Shown piece by piece: positions 14,936 to 15,555 of a stretch of 15,555 nucleotides of DNA. The notes below the pieces were generated by a model. The model saw only the letters and a list, made by a program, of their open reading frames with translations, was not told where the DNA came from and did no database searches. Each line of letters opens with the position of its first letter. The first letter of the stretch is position 1. Source of the DNA: Campylobacterales bacterium. Its GTDB lineage: Bacteria > Campylobacterota > Campylobacteria > Campylobacterales > Hydrogenimonadaceae. The DNA is taken from the NCBI GenBank assembly GCA_026986055.1, contig JALSPH010000058.1, forward strand, positions 1 to 15,555. The letters are read 5' to 3'. The position numbers and the translations under genes are program-made.

Positions 14936-15555
14936 TTACCTGCAGAGGCTCCCGCACTTGCACCGCTTCCAAGGAGATATTTTATGCGGTCATCCTCGAA
15001 ATGGACTCCCATACCGAAAAAGATGTTGAAAGCCTCCGAATTTAGTATGTTGTCGGCTCCAACATAGGTATCTATATGTTTGAAAAACCTGTACCTGGCT
15101 GTGGCGCGCAGCCTTGGGTTGGACCCTCTCAAATCGTTCACGGCGCTGAAGTCGAAGGCGTCGAATGAGAGCTTGAGCCTGTCGTAATAGGCGAAATAGT
15201 CTAAACCGAATCCAGCCGTGCTCTCTATGAGCCCTCCTCTGAACATCACATCTTCATACCGCTTCCCAATCTGGGCCGAAACGAAAAACTTTCCCTTGCT
15301 GTGGTCGAGTTCTGCGGCATAAACTCCATCGACTTTTCTGGTGTAGTCGGGAGCTGAGATTATATCGAGCATATAGTGGCGTGTATATGTAGGCATATAA
15401 TCTATATGCATTCCGCCCTTTACATCGCCGTCGTTTGCCATATAGAAGCTGTTTAGCCCCAGATTCAGCCTGCTTTGGGTAACCGAGTCGAGATAATCTT
15501 CGAGCTTGTCGATCGTGCCTGTCCCTTTTTTGAAAAAGCCGTCGAAGGATGTCAA
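14932..15555 (-). CDS. MlaD/MCE-family lipid-transport protein, C-terminal part (5' end outside window)
   Basis: The visible 207 residues are the C-terminus of a longer protein that runs off the right edge. The first ~30 residues (FKKGTGTIDKLEDYLDSVTQ) look like the end of the coiled helical segment that follows an MCE domain. The remainder is rich in alternating polar/hydrophobic strands (HIDYMPTYTRHYMLDIIS, KGKFFVSAQIGKRY, RGGLIESTAGFGLDYF, LKLSFDAFDFSAVNDLRG, LRATARYRFFKHIDTYVG) and resembles the barrel-like C-terminal region of campylobacterotal and deltaproteobacterial MlaD-family proteins. It ends with a short GASAGASAGK tail. The role would be phospholipid traffic between inner and outer membranes as part of an MCE-ABC transporter. 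The MCE domain itself is not in view, so this is a family-resemblance call. Confidence 0.7.
   Translation of the reverse strand: MTSFDGFFKKGTGTIDKLEDYLDSVTQSRLNLGLNSFYMANDGDVKGGMHIDYMPTYTRHYMLDIISAPDYTRKVDGVYAAELDHSKGKFFVSAQIGKRYEDVMFRGGLIESTAGFGLDYFAYYDRLKLSFDAFDFSAVNDLRGSNPRLRATARYRFFKHIDTYVGADNILNSEAFNIFFGMGVHFEDDRIKYLLGSGASAGASAGK

Noticed and set aside
1..15555. CRISPR arrays, insertion sequences, integrases, toxin-antitoxin or phage-defence genes.
   Set aside because: None of the real genes or repeat patterns in the window matches these; repeats seen are short and few.

Overview
The window looks like a chromosomal segment of a campylobacterotal (epsilonproteobacterial) bacterium. This rests on the stand-alone F0 subunit c gene with a signal-like N-terminus, the order MCE protein - small J-domain protein - pnp - atpE, frequent ATA isoleucine codons, and short or overlapping gene junctions. 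The genus cannot be fixed from sequence alone; a vent or sulfur-type lineage is a guess. The right-hand housekeeping genes look visibly richer in G+C than the left-hand polysaccharide genes (impression by eye, not computed).

Left part (1-8435, plus strand): the distal end of an exopolysaccharide or capsule operon. In order it holds a PaaK/CapK-like adenylate-forming enzyme, a fused alcohol-dehydrogenase-like + Gfo/Idh/MocA oxidoreductase, a second PaaK/CapK-like enzyme, a heparinase II/III-like protein without an export signal, a WbuB-like family 4 glycosyltransferase, and a CpsB/YwqE-type PHP tyrosine phosphatase. The first five genes are nearly contiguous or overlap (ATGA junctions), so they are probably one translationally coupled unit. 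The initiating transferase, flippase and polymerase are not in view and presumably lie to the left.

Middle (8434-11850, minus strand): the export and control half of the same pathway. A Wza-like outer-membrane lipoprotein is followed, with a GTGA overlap, by a Wzc-like co-polymerase/tyrosine autokinase with a tyrosine-rich tail. The kinase gene converges on the gene for its likely phosphatase; a compound hairpin fills the 42 bp between their stop codons. A roughly 200-bp AT-rich region upstream of wza holds a candidate promoter and two copies of TTTTAATTAA exactly 42 bp apart.

Right part (11851-15555, minus strand): core genes. These are tRNA-Leu(GAG) with encoded CCA, atpE, pnp, a J-domain-only protein, and the C-terminal half of an MlaD/MCE-family protein with a predicted beta-rich end. 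The atpE terminator and the tRNA promoter occupy the same ~30 bp. The tRNA 3' end faces the polysaccharide locus, as would be expected at the edge of an acquired island, although no integrase or attachment-site copy is seen.

Working together: the left genes would make and modify an activated, probably uronate-containing, glycan; Wzc and Wza would polymerise and export it, with CpsB resetting Wzc phosphorylation. The most uncharacterised part is the module of two adenylate-forming enzymes, the fused oxidoreductase and the cytosolic lyase-like protein.
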